Part shown: positions 8,904 through 19,800 of the stretch, piece by piece
Numbering within the stretch: position 1 is the first letter of the stretch
Layout: every line of letters begins with the position of its first letter
Assembly (NCBI GenBank): GCA_002840905.1
Contig: PHDD01000005.1
Coordinates: 97,630 to 161,629 of the forward strand
Direction of reading: 5' to 3'
Length of the DNA: 64,000 bases
Source: Bacteroidetes bacterium HGW-Bacteroidetes-4
GTDB lineage: Bacteria > Bacteroidota > Bacteroidia > Bacteroidales > SZUA-534
Notes under the pieces: model-generated
Seen by the model: only the letters and a program-made list of their open reading frames with translations
Database searches by the model: none
Told to the model about the DNA's origin: nothing
Translations under genes and position numbers: made by a program

Positions 8904-9965
8904 CTAAAATCCCCTCATTTTAAGGACCTCGTCGGCTGTGAGAACATTTTTTGCATTAAATATTTTGTTCAACTCCTGACTGGAATTTTCTTTAGTACCC
9001 AAATCGGACCAAAGCATGAACCACGCATAGCCCGATTGAATATTAAGTTCATTAGCCGATGGCATCCGGCTGCATTCTCCAACGGCAAAGGGGCGAGCTC
9101 CTGCAATTTCTTTTATATCGTTGTACCACTCCTGCCGAAATACTACGTTAGTGTCCCGTTCGGGATAAATATCCAGCGAAACCAAATCAACAAATTCATC
9201 GCCCGGATAAAATTCCTTTAATCCGTGCCAGGGCTTATCGGGACTCCATACCCAAATCAGGTTATTTAACTGATGGGTGTCGGTATAATAATGATAGAGC
9301 ATTTTCCACAGGGCAATAAACCCATCATCTCCGGGTCGACCACCCCACCAAAACCATTTGCCGTTCATTTCATGATACGGACGGAATAAAACCGGTATCT
9401 GTAATTGTTTAAGTTGTTTCAGTTCATGAGCCAAGCGATCGACGTAAATTTTCCAGGTTTGGTTTATTTCAGTTCCATCGGTAAGCAATTCTTGCCATTG
9501 TTGGTCGGATAATGTAGTTTGCACGCCACCAACAAAAGGACAAGGTTCGCCAATGGTTGGGTCGGCCTGGTGATAGGTGAGGGTAATAAGACTTCCCCTT
9601 TTGTGTTGTTTTAAAATTTCAGGAACCAACAATGGGCGGTATTTTATATTGTCGATGTCGTGGGTAGAATCGGCAAAACCATAATCGCCTCCCCAAAGAC
9701 CCGGATATTTGCCGGTTATTTGAAAAAGGGTGTCGCTGTAAACCGACATTCTACCCAGGTAGTTGTGCTGCCCCGCGATGATATATTTCCCATGAATTTC
9801 ATAAATAAACTCCAACAAACGCTTTGCTTCGTTGTTTGCGTTGGGATTAACGGGTAAGGGCGAGGCTGCGTTTTCGGTAAATTTGGTGTTATTTCCTGTA
9901 TTACAGGCTATCGCCAAAAGGATTAGAAATAAATAAATCCACGGATATTTTTTTGTTTTTAGCAT
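8904..9965 (-). CDS. GH26 endo-beta-1,4-mannanase lipoprotein
   Basis: 353 aa, lipobox LAIAC (Cys21). GH26 catalytic residues are visible: acid/base Glu199 in LFRPYHEMNGKWFWWGG and nucleophile Glu297 in FAVGECSR. Family members with this WFWWGG motif cut beta-mannan. One or both GH26 enzymes here should release mannobiose, the substrate for the epimerase encoded 12 bp upstream. This is the second GH26 in the locus (the other starts at 26111). The two differ around the active site (NGK versus NGH) and in the nucleophile loop, suggesting separate endo and mannobiohydrolase-like roles. That split is inference. Confidence 0.92.
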   Translation of the reverse strand: MLKTKKYPWIYLFLILLAIACNTGNNTKFTENAASPLPVNPNANNEAKRLLEFIYEIHGKYIIAGQHNYLGRMSVYSDTLFQITGKYPGLWGGDYGFADSTHDIDNIKYRPLLVPEILKQHKRGSLITLTYHQADPTIGEPCPFVGGVQTTLSDQQWQELLTDGTEINQTWKIYVDRLAHELKQLKQLQIPVLFRPYHEMNGKWFWWGGRPGDDGFIALWKMLYHYYTDTHQLNNLIWVWSPDKPWHGLKEFYPGDEFVDLVSLDIYPERDTNVVFRQEWYNDIKEIAGARPFAVGECSRMPSANELNIQSGYAWFMLWSDLGTKENSSQELNKIFNAKNVLTADEVLKMRGF

Positions 9966-9977
9966 AAATCAATCTGT

Positions 9978-11192
9978 TTACAAAATCTGTAATTCGTTAT
10001 TAACCTTCATTCGCTCAACAATTTCCATACAAGCCCGACCATTATGGTAAGGGCATTTCCAAAAACCGGCTTTTTCGTCATTCTCATACGTGATTCCCTG
10101 TTTATTAACCCGCCAAAACCACTCGCCATGTTTCTTGTCAACAATATAATTTTTTATAAAATTCCATGATGCAAGAGCTTGTTTGGCAAAGAGTTCATCT
10201 CCCGAAAGCTGATAGGCATTATAAAAACCAACCAAAGCTTCAGCCTGAGGCCACCAGTGCTTATCGGTATCGGTGCTGTTGCTGGCTGGTTTATGTTCAT
10301 TATACAAACCTCCATCGGAATCAATGGCTGGCAAAACAGCTTTAGCCATAGCAATAGAAAGCGATTTAACCTTAGCTATCAACGAAGCATCACCCAAAAC
10401 TTCGGCTGCTTCATACAAAAGCCACGAACACTCAATGTCGTGACCATACGAAATATGATCTCCTTTTAATTTCCAGTCATCGTCAAAAAAGAGATTTAAG
10501 TGAAAGTTTTTATTTATAAATTTATCTAAAAACAATTCGATTAAGTTTTTCAAGGCTTGCTGCACCCGTTGGTTTTTATAAACCCGGAATAAATGGGTGT
10601 AGGCTTCTAAAACATGCAGGTGGGTGTTCATGGTTTTACTTTCGTTGGCATCTTTATCGCTCAGACGCATGTCGGAAAGCGGTTGCCAACTGCGTGATAA
10701 GGCTTCAAAATAACCATTTTTTTCTTTATCGAAACTGTGTTTTTCAATTAAAGAAAACAGGTTAATGGCTTCTTTTAACGCTTGCTCTTCGCCGCTGGCC
10801 CGATAGTATTCAACCAATCCGTACAAGGCAAACGAAAGGGCATAAATTTGTTTGCGCGTATTAACCGGTTCGCCGGTGTGAGAAAGTTCCCAGAACACAC
10901 CTCCAAATTGTTTATCGATAAAATAATCAATTAAATAATTGTAGGCCCGTTTCGCAGTATCGTAGTAATTCTGTTTGTTTGTGTGCCTGAAAGCTGCTGA
11001 AAATGTCCATAATATTCGGGCATTTAAAACAGCACCTTTGGGGGCTTCAGGTATAGGTTTATTAAAAAAATCGATACCTCCAACAAATCCGCCGTAATTG
11101 GTATCAAAGGAATGTTGCAACCAGTAATGCAGAATGTTTTGATTCAGTTCATTGCCGAGTTCTTTTCTCAATATATTTAATTCCTGATTCAT
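9978..11192 (-). CDS. Cellobiose/mannobiose 2-epimerase (AGE family)
   Basis: 404 aa, no signal peptide, so cytoplasmic. It is an (alpha/alpha)6 barrel protein of the N-acylglucosamine 2-epimerase family, full length. The likely catalytic histidines are in YGHDIECSWLL and near the C-terminus in CPYHNGRACMEI, with a third in NTHLHVLEAY. In Bacteroides fragilis, a neighbouring epimerase, GH130, GH26 and symporter form the known mannobiose route. There the epimerase turns beta-1,4-mannobiose into 4-O-beta-mannosyl-glucose. All four partners are present here, so mannobiose is the expected substrate rather than cellobiose. It lies 10 bp downstream of the GH5 mannanase and 12 bp upstream of the GH26. 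Confidence 0.9.
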   Translation of the reverse strand: MNQELNILRKELGNELNQNILHYWLQHSFDTNYGGFVGGIDFFNKPIPEAPKGAVLNARILWTFSAAFRHTNKQNYYDTAKRAYNYLIDYFIDKQFGGVFWELSHTGEPVNTRKQIYALSFALYGLVEYYRASGEEQALKEAINLFSLIEKHSFDKEKNGYFEALSRSWQPLSDMRLSDKDANESKTMNTHLHVLEAYTHLFRVYKNQRVQQALKNLIELFLDKFINKNFHLNLFFDDDWKLKGDHISYGHDIECSWLLYEAAEVLGDASLIAKVKSLSIAMAKAVLPAIDSDGGLYNEHKPASNSTDTDKHWWPQAEALVGFYNAYQLSGDELFAKQALASWNFIKNYIVDKKHGEWFWRVNKQGITYENDEKAGFWKCPYHNGRACMEIVERMKVNNELQIL

Positions 11193-11202
11193 TTTATTAG
11201 GG

Positions 11203-12513
11203 TCAGCGGTTAAATAACTGGTTATACTTAAGAATGATGCGCATGGTTGAAGAATCGCCAGGATAAACAGAATTTAGGCCTTGCTCTTCCTGGGGCGGAT
11301 CACCCGAATAGGGATCGCCTGGTTTCCAGTAGTTTTGCTCTTTAACGGGTTGAGTAAAACCTCCAAATGTCCAAAAATTGGCACCTGCTAATACTCCGTT
11401 TTCAGCAACGCTTTGGGCAATCTGGTTAAAGCAGAAATCATAATAGGCATCACGTAAAGTGGTGGGTGTACCAGGTCCGAACATTTCCTGATCGCGTGCC
11501 ATTCCAAACTCTTCAAGCACCATGGGTTTATTTAGTTTTTTAGCGATTGCAACATGGTCGTCAAAATATTTCTGAACCAGTTGCAAAGCTTGCGGAAAGG
11601 TTGAGTCGGCATTTTGATGCTGATACCAGCCCCAGTTCTTTATCCAGATATGGAAAGTTATATAATCGATGGAGGGAAAAGCATGAATGGTCTCAAATAA
11701 TTCAATGGATTCGGAACACCCTTTTTCCCCTTCGTTTCCGGTGGTAACTAAATGATTTGGATCAAGCTTCTTAATAAACGCTGAGGTGTTTTTAATCCAT
11801 TGAATAAATGGTTCAAAATTATCGGTTGCCATGGGTCGGGGTTCGTTGGCCAACTCCCAGGCCATAATGGTTGGATCGTCGGCATATTTTATCCCGGTAA
11901 TGGAGTTAGTCCGGGTAATTATGGTTTCAATGTAATGGTTTACCTGCGAAATGCAAGGCTGACAGCTGTAAAACTGTTTCTGATAATTATAAAAGTCGTT
12001 CCAGGAATATTGTTCCAAATTGGGATTTACATATTCGCCGTAACCATTCCAATTCAGGTATTGTGCCATACCGCCCGACCATTCCCAGTTGTTGGTAAAA
12101 TAAAGCACAGCACACATGTTACGGAGTTGCATTTGATGAAGTAAATAATCGAGCCCTTTGAGCAGTTTGGGGCTGTATACACCTGGTTCTTTAACCAAGG
12201 CCGGAGTAACGCGGAAAGGCTGAAAGTCGGGACCTTCGGCGCCAACCATAATGCGCAGGTTGTCTATTCCAATTGCTTTTAAAAAATCGAGTTCACGGAT
12301 AAGTCTTGTACGATTGCCTCCAAGTGTGTCGGAACCCAGAATAGCACCATACCAATAATTGGTTCCAATAAAATAGTACGGTTTGTTATTTTTAATAAAC
12401 TGACCGTTTTGAACGGTAATAAATTCAACATTCTTTTTTACATCAGTATTGCATTGAAAAAACAGCAAGCAGACTAAGAAGCTGCAAAGCCATAACGAGT
12501 AAGTTCTAATCAT
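11203..12513 (-). CDS. GH5 (subfamily 7-like) endo-beta-mannanase lipoprotein
   Basis: 436 aa from the ATG at 12513. A longer reading frame back to a GTG at 12579 would run through the terminator hairpin at 12554-12583, so the internal ATG is preferred. It directly starts a hydrophobic signal sequence ending FFQC (Cys21, likely lipoprotein). GH5 catalytic residues: acid/base Glu224 in AWELANEPRP and nucleophile Glu335 in MVLEEFGM. The NEP and EEFG contexts and the long loop with WEWSGG match GH5_7 mannanases. It begins the distal half of the locus, with the epimerase only 10 bp downstream. It probably acts on the surface, cutting the mannan backbone. Confidence 0.88.
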   Translation of the reverse strand: MIRTYSLWLCSFLVCLLFFQCNTDVKKNVEFITVQNGQFIKNNKPYYFIGTNYWYGAILGSDTLGGNRTRLIRELDFLKAIGIDNLRIMVGAEGPDFQPFRVTPALVKEPGVYSPKLLKGLDYLLHQMQLRNMCAVLYFTNNWEWSGGMAQYLNWNGYGEYVNPNLEQYSWNDFYNYQKQFYSCQPCISQVNHYIETIITRTNSITGIKYADDPTIMAWELANEPRPMATDNFEPFIQWIKNTSAFIKKLDPNHLVTTGNEGEKGCSESIELFETIHAFPSIDYITFHIWIKNWGWYQHQNADSTFPQALQLVQKYFDDHVAIAKKLNKPMVLEEFGMARDQEMFGPGTPTTLRDAYYDFCFNQIAQSVAENGVLAGANFWTFGGFTQPVKEQNYWKPGDPYSGDPPQEEQGLNSVYPGDSSTMRIILKYNQLFNR

Positions 12514-12550
12514 ACATAGAATAGTATAAGGTAAGTTAATCCTTATAGGA

Positions 12551-12585
12551 AAAAAATAGTGCAGGAACAATTCCTGCACTATTCT
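12551..12585 (-). terminator. Intra-locus hairpin terminator/attenuator
   Basis: A 13-bp perfect inverted repeat (12555-12567 / 12571-12583, loop CAA) is followed on the minus strand by six T. It lies right after the surface binding protein gene and before the GH5 mannanase. It may lower expression of the enzyme genes relative to SusCD, or it may be an RNA processing and 3'-end stability site. Confidence 0.7.
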
Positions 12586-12599
12586 TAAAAATTAATGAA

Positions 12600-14981
12600 T
12601 TATTTTTTATTAAACTTAGCAATAGCAATTTTACCTTTAGCATCGGTTGCTTTTACAATATAAACGCCTGTTTTAAGCGATGAAACATCGAGCCAATTGC
12701 TGTGGTTCATTTTAGTATTAAGTACCTGGGCACCTAAAATATTATAAACCTCAACCTTGTCCAAATTATTCATAGCAATATTCAGGTAATTATCGGCAGG
12801 GTTCGGGTAAACTGAAAGCGATCTGGTAGCTATTTTATTCAAGATACCTTCCGGGCCACCTTTCAAGCTGACCTGTCCCCAGAATTCGGTAGTTTCATAT
12901 GCTTTATCTTCACCGGTGTTATTTGCCCAATTCATAATTGACTTACGTACATCAACTGCACTGGCGTCCAATAAAGAAACTTCGAAAGCAATTTTTTTAT
13001 TATTGAATACTCCTGTGGCTGCATCAGCAACGGCTTGTTTGTTATCATCTTGGGCACTTGTTCTAAAGAATGTTGCCCATGGAATAGCCATTTCAATAGC
13101 GTAACCGTTTGATCCTTTCACAATGGCATATTGAATGTTGGTTGTATCGTTCACACCAAAGAAATTAGGCATACCGAGTGCAGTAATACCTGCATCATCA
13201 TCACTACCATGTGCCGGGCCTTCAGTTCCCACATTAAAACGGAACTGATGTTGTTGACCGTCGATACGATCCCAACCCACATAGCGGCGGTCTTTAATGT
13301 CGATAAAAACTTCAACACCGTCGTTATTCCAGGGAGATTCACTAGTACCTAAATCAACCGGATCGTTGTCGTTAACATCGATGTAGATATAGAAATTATC
13401 CAAATCGAACACACTGTACCAGTAGGCATAACTGTCGGAGTTTTCATCAACTTCAACACCTTCTGCAGCAGCAACACCATCTACTGAACCCAGAGCTACA
13501 CGGTTAATCAAATTTTCGGTTGAATTATCATAGGCATCATCGTACAATCCATTAACATCAACGGTCAACTCAGTAAAAACAATATCGGTTGTGTTAGGAG
13601 GCGTAACGGGTTCCAGTTCCACAAAAGAAGCAATTATTTTACCCAGATAGATTTCAGCACCTGCTACCGTTGGCCATGAGCCTTCGTCTTGCTGTACAAA
13701 AAACTGTAAGGTATTAACGGTTGTTGCCGGAGTAATCATTGCATCAACATCAGTAAAATCAGTTGGAGAGGGACGCAATTTAATTTCAGCAACATTTCCT
13801 TCAACACCTGCAGTTTGAATATTAACAACCGTTTGTGCATGCTCGGCTGTAAGACCGCTTGTTCCGGCAGCCCATTTTATGTTTGTGATAACCGTATTAT
13901 AAATATCGGTATTGTAATCATCTATCGCTAAAGTATGCGTCCAACTATCTTCACTGGTTACTTTCAGGTATTTGGTGCCTTCAATATCAACAATTTCCAT
14001 TCCTGAAGTAAGTTCACCAGTGAAAGTTGCCGGGTCAAACAATACGGTGTTATCATATTTATAAGCTGTAACCTTTCCTAAATAAAGAAAATCACCAGTC
14101 AACTCTGTCCAGTTAGTTTTCTCCTGACCTGCAACCTGAATTGCCGTTACATCGCCACCCTGAGTTGTAATATCGGCTGAGTATTCCGTAAATGTAGCGC
14201 TGCTGGTTGCTTCAATTTTTCCAAAGGTAGCCCAGGGATCACCATGTGCCAACTGAACAAAAGTGTTGATGTTATCGAGAGCAAAACCTGATGTTCCCAC
14301 TTCATATTTTGCAACGGCACTAAACATATTGTAGTCATCTTCTAAAATGGTGGAAGAAACCTGAAATACTGAATTCCAACCAGCCAATTCCACTTTTAGG
14401 TATTTCTCCCCTTCGATGGTAACAATATTCATTGCATCGCTTCCCTGGAATTGTCCTTCAGCATACATTGCCGGATCGAAAATCAGATGGGGATCATAAG
14501 CAATAATAGCTCCAACAAAAAGAGTGTCGCCAACAACACCATCCCAATCCACCTTGTTCTGACCGGCAAGCTGAACATTGGTAATGGTTGCTTCTGGAAT
14601 TAAAATGTCGCTGGAATAATTTGAAACTTCGGCTGTACTGGCTTCTTTTATAAGAGCAGCTTCGGCCCAACCTGATGTACTGTTATCAACCAGTTTTATA
14701 AAACTCAACACCTGGCTTAAGGTAAAACCTGAAGTTCCTTCTTTAAACATGGCTGTTGCTTTAAACTTGGTAATGTTAGCACCCAAGGTAACCGCTGGAA
14801 CAGCAAACGAGGTTTCCCATCCATTAAGCGGGCATTTCAGGTATTTAACCCCATCAATGGTTACAATGGAGGCTCCGGTTGGTAACTCTCCCGTGTGTGT
14901 TGCGGGATCGAAAATTACCTGTGCCTGAGAATACCCAAACACAAGTAAACTCATCAAAAGAGTAAAGATTAGTTTTCTCAT
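12600..14981 (-). CDS. T9SS-sorted multi-module mannan surface-binding protein (SusE/F position)
   Basis: 793 aa, signal peptide 1-21 (no lipobox). Residues about 22-165, 166-312 and 313-455 are three homologous modules sharing FDPA..GE, IVTI.G.KYLK, GTSGF and a closing LYLGK.TAY-type strand. They are predicted beta-sandwiches and resemble carbohydrate-binding modules. Residues about 465-708 look like a CBM9/DOMON sugar-binding domain (WNNDGVEVFIDIKD, WATFF). A T9SS type A tail starts at SVYPNPADN (about 721). It occupies the place where SusE/SusF-like surface glycan-binding lipoproteins normally follow SusD. The likely role is capturing mannan at the surface. Ligands are inferred, and the triple repeat is not assigned to a named family here. 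Confidence 0.75.
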   Translation of the reverse strand: MRKLIFTLLMSLLVFGYSQAQVIFDPATHTGELPTGASIVTIDGVKYLKCPLNGWETSFAVPAVTLGANITKFKATAMFKEGTSGFTLSQVLSFIKLVDNSTSGWAEAALIKEASTAEVSNYSSDILIPEATITNVQLAGQNKVDWDGVVGDTLFVGAIIAYDPHLIFDPAMYAEGQFQGSDAMNIVTIEGEKYLKVELAGWNSVFQVSSTILEDDYNMFSAVAKYEVGTSGFALDNINTFVQLAHGDPWATFGKIEATSSATFTEYSADITTQGGDVTAIQVAGQEKTNWTELTGDFLYLGKVTAYKYDNTVLFDPATFTGELTSGMEIVDIEGTKYLKVTSEDSWTHTLAIDDYNTDIYNTVITNIKWAAGTSGLTAEHAQTVVNIQTAGVEGNVAEIKLRPSPTDFTDVDAMITPATTVNTLQFFVQQDEGSWPTVAGAEIYLGKIIASFVELEPVTPPNTTDIVFTELTVDVNGLYDDAYDNSTENLINRVALGSVDGVAAAEGVEVDENSDSYAYWYSVFDLDNFYIYIDVNDNDPVDLGTSESPWNNDGVEVFIDIKDRRYVGWDRIDGQQHQFRFNVGTEGPAHGSDDDAGITALGMPNFFGVNDTTNIQYAIVKGSNGYAIEMAIPWATFFRTSAQDDNKQAVADAATGVFNNKKIAFEVSLLDASAVDVRKSIMNWANNTGEDKAYETTEFWGQVSLKGGPEGILNKIATRSLSVYPNPADNYLNIAMNNLDKVEVYNILGAQVLNTKMNHSNWLDVSSLKTGVYIVKATDAKGKIAIAKFNKK

Positions 14982-15047
14982 AATTAAAAAATTTAGTTAA
15001 TAATTGATTGTTTATTGTTTTTAGTGAATCGTATTCCAATTCCTGTA

Positions 15048-16796
15048 TTACTTCCATCCATTATATTGTACCAAACCCGTTGCCTTTTGCATCTCACGCG
15101 CGGGAATGGGGAAAAACTCGTGCTTCCCTTTTTCAAAATTTACAACCAAACCCTCGCCCATTGAGGCAAGCGTTATTCCGTTCATATATTTTTCAGCCAG
15201 ATTCCATCGCACCAAATCGAACAGGCGATGCGGTTCCATGGCCAATTCCAAACGCCGTTCGTGAACGATATCTTCAAAAGTAATGGCAGGCAAATCCTCA
15301 GGATATCCGGTTTCACCCGATAAGCGGGCACGGGTGCGTACCTGATTTACATAGCCCAGGGCTTTGGGCGCATCACCCGATTTATATGCGGCTTCGGCAG
15401 CCATTAATACTACATCGGCATAACGAATTAAACGAATGTTCATGGGGCCTTCGCCATAGGTGTCGTTGGCTCCAAATGTAAAATCATCGGGCGAGCATTC
15501 GTACTTACGACTTATGGTTCCTGTAGGTAAATTGCTAAAGGCCATTTTGTACCATTTTTTTGAACCATTCATATTTGCCAACAGGGTATCACCTTCGCGT
15601 CCAATGGTGGTTGAAAAACGAGGATCCAAAGCGGGATCAACGGCCAAGGAATTCAACCCTGTTTCACGGGTATCGCTATTTCCAAAAGCCTCGATCAAAT
15701 ATTTTGATGGCAAATTAAAGCTCCAACCATAATCGGTGCTTAAGGTAGAATCGTTAATGAATAACTTACGCACAGTGGTATAAATGGTAATGTAGCTACC
15801 ACGGGTATAACACCAACCGGCCCGGTCCTGAACGTTTTGTATTTCCCAAACCGACTCATCACAATTGTCACCATCAAGGGTAAAAATCCATCGATAGGCT
15901 CCAATTTGTCCACCAAGTGGAGCTCTCCATGAATCAAAGCGTTCCCCGCCTATTCCAACCAATCCATATTCGCCCGAAGTGATTACATCTTCAGCATAGC
16001 CTAATGCTAAATCGTAATGTTGTTCACAACCTTCAAAGCGTTCATCTCCGGAATAATTTTCGGCATACGACGACTCATACAAATAAGCTTTGGCTAAAAG
16101 TGCCTGTGCAGATCCTTTGGTAACCCGCCCTACATCAGCGCCCTGTTCACTTTTCAGTTTTAAAATTGGAATGGCTAATAACAATTCATCCTGAATAAAA
16201 TGCAAAACTTCAGCTATTTTGTTACGCGGTACATTAAATTGTTCGGGATCAACAATAAAATCGATGATGGGAACTCCACCATATATTTGTAGTAAAGTGA
16301 AATGATAAAACGCACGCATGAAATGCATTTCGGCGGCACGCAAATTCATCAGTTCAAGTCTGGCCTGGGCATCGGCCTCCGATTTAGCTTTTTTAACTTC
16401 GATTTCTTTAACTGCTTCATAGCGGGTTAAATACTCGTTTGCCATGCGAATTCCTTTGTAAGGATAGCCCCACATGATGTGAATATTTGCTTCGCTTGGC
16501 GTATGTGTTAAACGATCGATGCGCTGAAACTCAGGCCAATCGTTAATGTTTTCACCGCCCACCTCCACATCGTCCGACGCGCTTTGATAACCAATGGAGT
16601 ACATAATATCAAAAACCGACATTGATGCCAACATGCCATAGGCTGATGTTGCTGTATAATCGAGGCTTTCGAAACTGGTATAAAACGATTCTGTAGTATC
16701 TAAAGCTATGGGATTATTTTCCAGAAAATCGTCGCTGCATGCTACCAAAAATACCGTTAAGGCGATTACCAGTATATATTTTGTTTTACTTAACAT
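15048..16796 (-). CDS. SusD-like outer-membrane glycan-binding lipoprotein
   Basis: 582 aa, lipobox LVACS (Cys20). Typical SusD start (SDDFLENNPIALDTTESFY) and TPR-rich body (LRAAEMHFMRAFYHFTLLQ, VTKGSAQALLAKAYLYE). The C-terminal RagB/SusD part is RLIRYADVVLMAAEAAYKSG, VNQVRTRARLSG, EDIVHERRLELAMEPHRLFD. It forms the lid on the SusC barrel and binds mannan oligosaccharides. It starts 19 bp after the SusC gene on the same strand. Confidence 0.97.
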   Translation of the reverse strand: MLSKTKYILVIALTVFLVACSDDFLENNPIALDTTESFYTSFESLDYTATSAYGMLASMSVFDIMYSIGYQSASDDVEVGGENINDWPEFQRIDRLTHTPSEANIHIMWGYPYKGIRMANEYLTRYEAVKEIEVKKAKSEADAQARLELMNLRAAEMHFMRAFYHFTLLQIYGGVPIIDFIVDPEQFNVPRNKIAEVLHFIQDELLLAIPILKLKSEQGADVGRVTKGSAQALLAKAYLYESSYAENYSGDERFEGCEQHYDLALGYAEDVITSGEYGLVGIGGERFDSWRAPLGGQIGAYRWIFTLDGDNCDESVWEIQNVQDRAGWCYTRGSYITIYTTVRKLFINDSTLSTDYGWSFNLPSKYLIEAFGNSDTRETGLNSLAVDPALDPRFSTTIGREGDTLLANMNGSKKWYKMAFSNLPTGTISRKYECSPDDFTFGANDTYGEGPMNIRLIRYADVVLMAAEAAYKSGDAPKALGYVNQVRTRARLSGETGYPEDLPAITFEDIVHERRLELAMEPHRLFDLVRWNLAEKYMNGITLASMGEGLVVNFEKGKHEFFPIPAREMQKATGLVQYNGWK

Positions 16797-16815
16797 AGTA
16801 CTTTATTTTAATCGA

Positions 16816-19800
16816 TTAAAAAGTTACATTAATACCAACAGTGTACATTCGTGCCACAGGATATGCTGCTTTATCAATACCTTCAGATAAAGGATCGGAT
16901 TTGCCGCTTTCGTTTCGGGTAGTTCCTACCTCTGGATCTTGACCGGAATACTTGGTCCAGGTAAACAGGTTTTTAGCGCCCATATAAAGACGTACTTTTT
17001 CAATTCCTACTGTCTCGGTAATAGGACTGGCAAAGGTGTATCCAATTTCGAGGTTCTTTAAACGCAAATAGGAAGCATCTTCAATATAAAAGTCGGATAA
17101 CTGGGTAAAGTTTTCATTGGCCCCCAGCGGATCGATTCTTGGGTATTTGGCATTTTCTTTAGCTGGTGTTACTAAAGCATTGTTTCGGTCATAAAGCTCT
17201 ACTGTATAATGGTTTTTAGCATAATCAGCGCTCCAGTTAAATGCTCCATCGGTATTAAACAGATAAAATTTAGTTGCATTAAAAACCTTATTTCCGTAAG
17301 CACCCTGAAAGAAGGCTTTAATATCCACATCGCCCCAGTTTCCTGGTAGCTTATACTCGGCAAAAAAGTTAAATGCATAAGTGAATTTAGGATGGGGGCT
17401 TCCTAAAGCCACCATATCCTTATCATCAATTTTGCCATCGTTATTAATATCTTTGTACCTAAAATCGCCGGGGCGTGCTTTGGGTTGCGAATACAAGGTG
17501 TCGCCATCGGGGTTTAGTGTATAAGGCTGATTGGTTACCACTCCACTGGCGTTGGGCAAATCGGCCGAAGTAAAAATACCATCGGTAACAAAACCATAAA
17601 AAGGTAAAAATTCCTGCCCCTGGATGGTACGGGTTAAGTAATCGCTAATCCCTTTGGTGTTATTTCTATAAAGGGTGTCGGGGTTAATATCGCCCACCAT
17701 TGTTTTTATAAACGCCATGTTCAGGCTTGCTCCGTAATTTAACGGACCTCGCTGCTCTTTCCAGTTGGCTGAAAATTCAATTCCTCTGTTATTAAATTCT
17801 CCGACGTTTTTAAAAGGATCGGAAACGCCCCCTTCCTGATAGGGATTTTCAACTATCCAACCCGCTAACCATGCCGATTCAACCACCATAAGCATACCCA
17901 CATTATGCCTTTCAAAATAATCGATGTTAGCTGACAAACGATTGTTCAAAAAGCCCAAATCTACTCCTACATTGCTGGTTATAACATCTTCCCAGTGAAC
18001 CGAGCGGTTTACAAACAAATTAGGACTCGCTCCGGTACTTGAAGTTGCGGTATTGTTAAAAGAATACCCGTAAACATTTTCGAAAGCCACCGTTGAATAA
18101 TACTGATAAGGAGTAATGGAATTATTACCCGCTTTACCCCATCCATACCGCAACTTACCGAAATTCATAAAGGGTAAATTATTCCTGACAACGTCAAGTT
18201 CAGAAAACTTGAACCCTGCAGAAAATGAGGGGAAATTACCATCCCGATAATTGGGACCAAACAATGAGGAATAATCCTTGCGGAAATTAAACTGACCTAA
18301 TATTATCCCTTTATAATCATAATTAATACGACCCAGGTAGGAATACCCCGATTGTTCCTGAGCATTACCAAAAGGTAATTGAGAAAGAAACTCATTATTG
18401 GTACTGGCATCGAAATACCACATTTCAGGAGTCTGGTTAATTAAGTCGTAGCGTGTTGCCGACATGGTTTCACTTTTCCCAAATCCTGATTCATAACCAG
18501 CCATCAGACTTATATTATGAACATCGAAAAGGGTTTTATTAAAGGTGATAAGGTTTTGCCAATTCCATCCCTGATAAAAGCCAACTCCTTTATTGATGGA
18601 ACTGTTTGTGTTTTGCAACGACCCCGAAATATAAAAGATGGGTTCAAAGTTATAGTTATTATTAAATGCTGCGTTGCCCGTTAAACGGCTTTCCAACTTA
18701 AGTCCTTCGATGGGCGAAATTGCTGCAAAGAAAGTACCCGACAGGTTTTGTGTGGTCGATTTGCGATGCTTCATGCTGATGGTTGACAATGGGTTTTGTG
18801 TATTTCCCAGTGGGGTGTACGACCATCCCTTATCGTATTCCGAATCCGTTTCTTTTGTTCCATAGGGAGCTACAAACGAATGATAGGTTAAAGCCTGTAA
18901 AATAGGATTAGCATATTCATTTTTCAATTCCCATTCTTCAAAACCACCGGTTTCCTGTCTCGAATAAGAAGAATTCAATCCAACTGTTAACCAATCGTTG
19001 GCTTTGTGTTCACCGTTCATGCGAACCGTAATTTTGTTGTAATCGGTGCTCTTCAAAATCCCTTCCTGATTAAGGTAACCTATACCCATATAGAATGTCG
19101 ACTTTTCGTTACCGCCCGAAACCCCAATATCGTAATTCTGCATCATGGCTTCCCTAAAAACCATATCCTGATAATTATACGTTTGAAATGTGTCTGGTTC
19201 CAGGGTTAAATACCTGCGGGCCGGTGCATTGGCTAACACCTGGTATTCGTGATACATATTGGCAAAATCGACCCCATTGGCTACATCGATGGTTTTTGTA
19301 ATCTTTTGCCAGCCCATATAAGAATTAAAGGTTACTTTGGTATCGCCGGCCTTTCCTTTTTTGGTAGTAACCAAAACTACACCACTGGCAGCATTAGCAC
19401 CATAAATAGCTGCCGATGAAGCATCTTTTAAAATTTCCATCGATTCAATATCCGAAGCGTTTACCGTATTGGGATCAGTAACCACTCCATCGACCACCCA
19501 AAGCGGATCGGTACCATTTATTGACGTGACACCTCTTATCTTAATGCTAACGTTTGAACCCGGTGCTCCGGTGTTGCTGGAAACCTGAACACCAGCAGCA
19601 CGCCCCTGCAGTGCTTCTGAAATATTTGCTGCCCGGGCTTGTTCCAAATCGGCAGCAGATACCGAGGCAACAGAACTGGTAAGATCAGATTTCTTTTGTG
19701 TTCCATAACCAATAACAACAACTTCTGAAAGTTCTGCAATATCTTCTTTCATGGTGAAGTTTACTATCATGGTTTTTCTGTTGGTTAAATCGACCAACCT

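Noticed and set aside
12514..12579. N-terminal extension of the GH5 mannanase from a GTG
   Set aside because: It would be translated through the terminator hairpin and put 22 residues before the lipoprotein signal.
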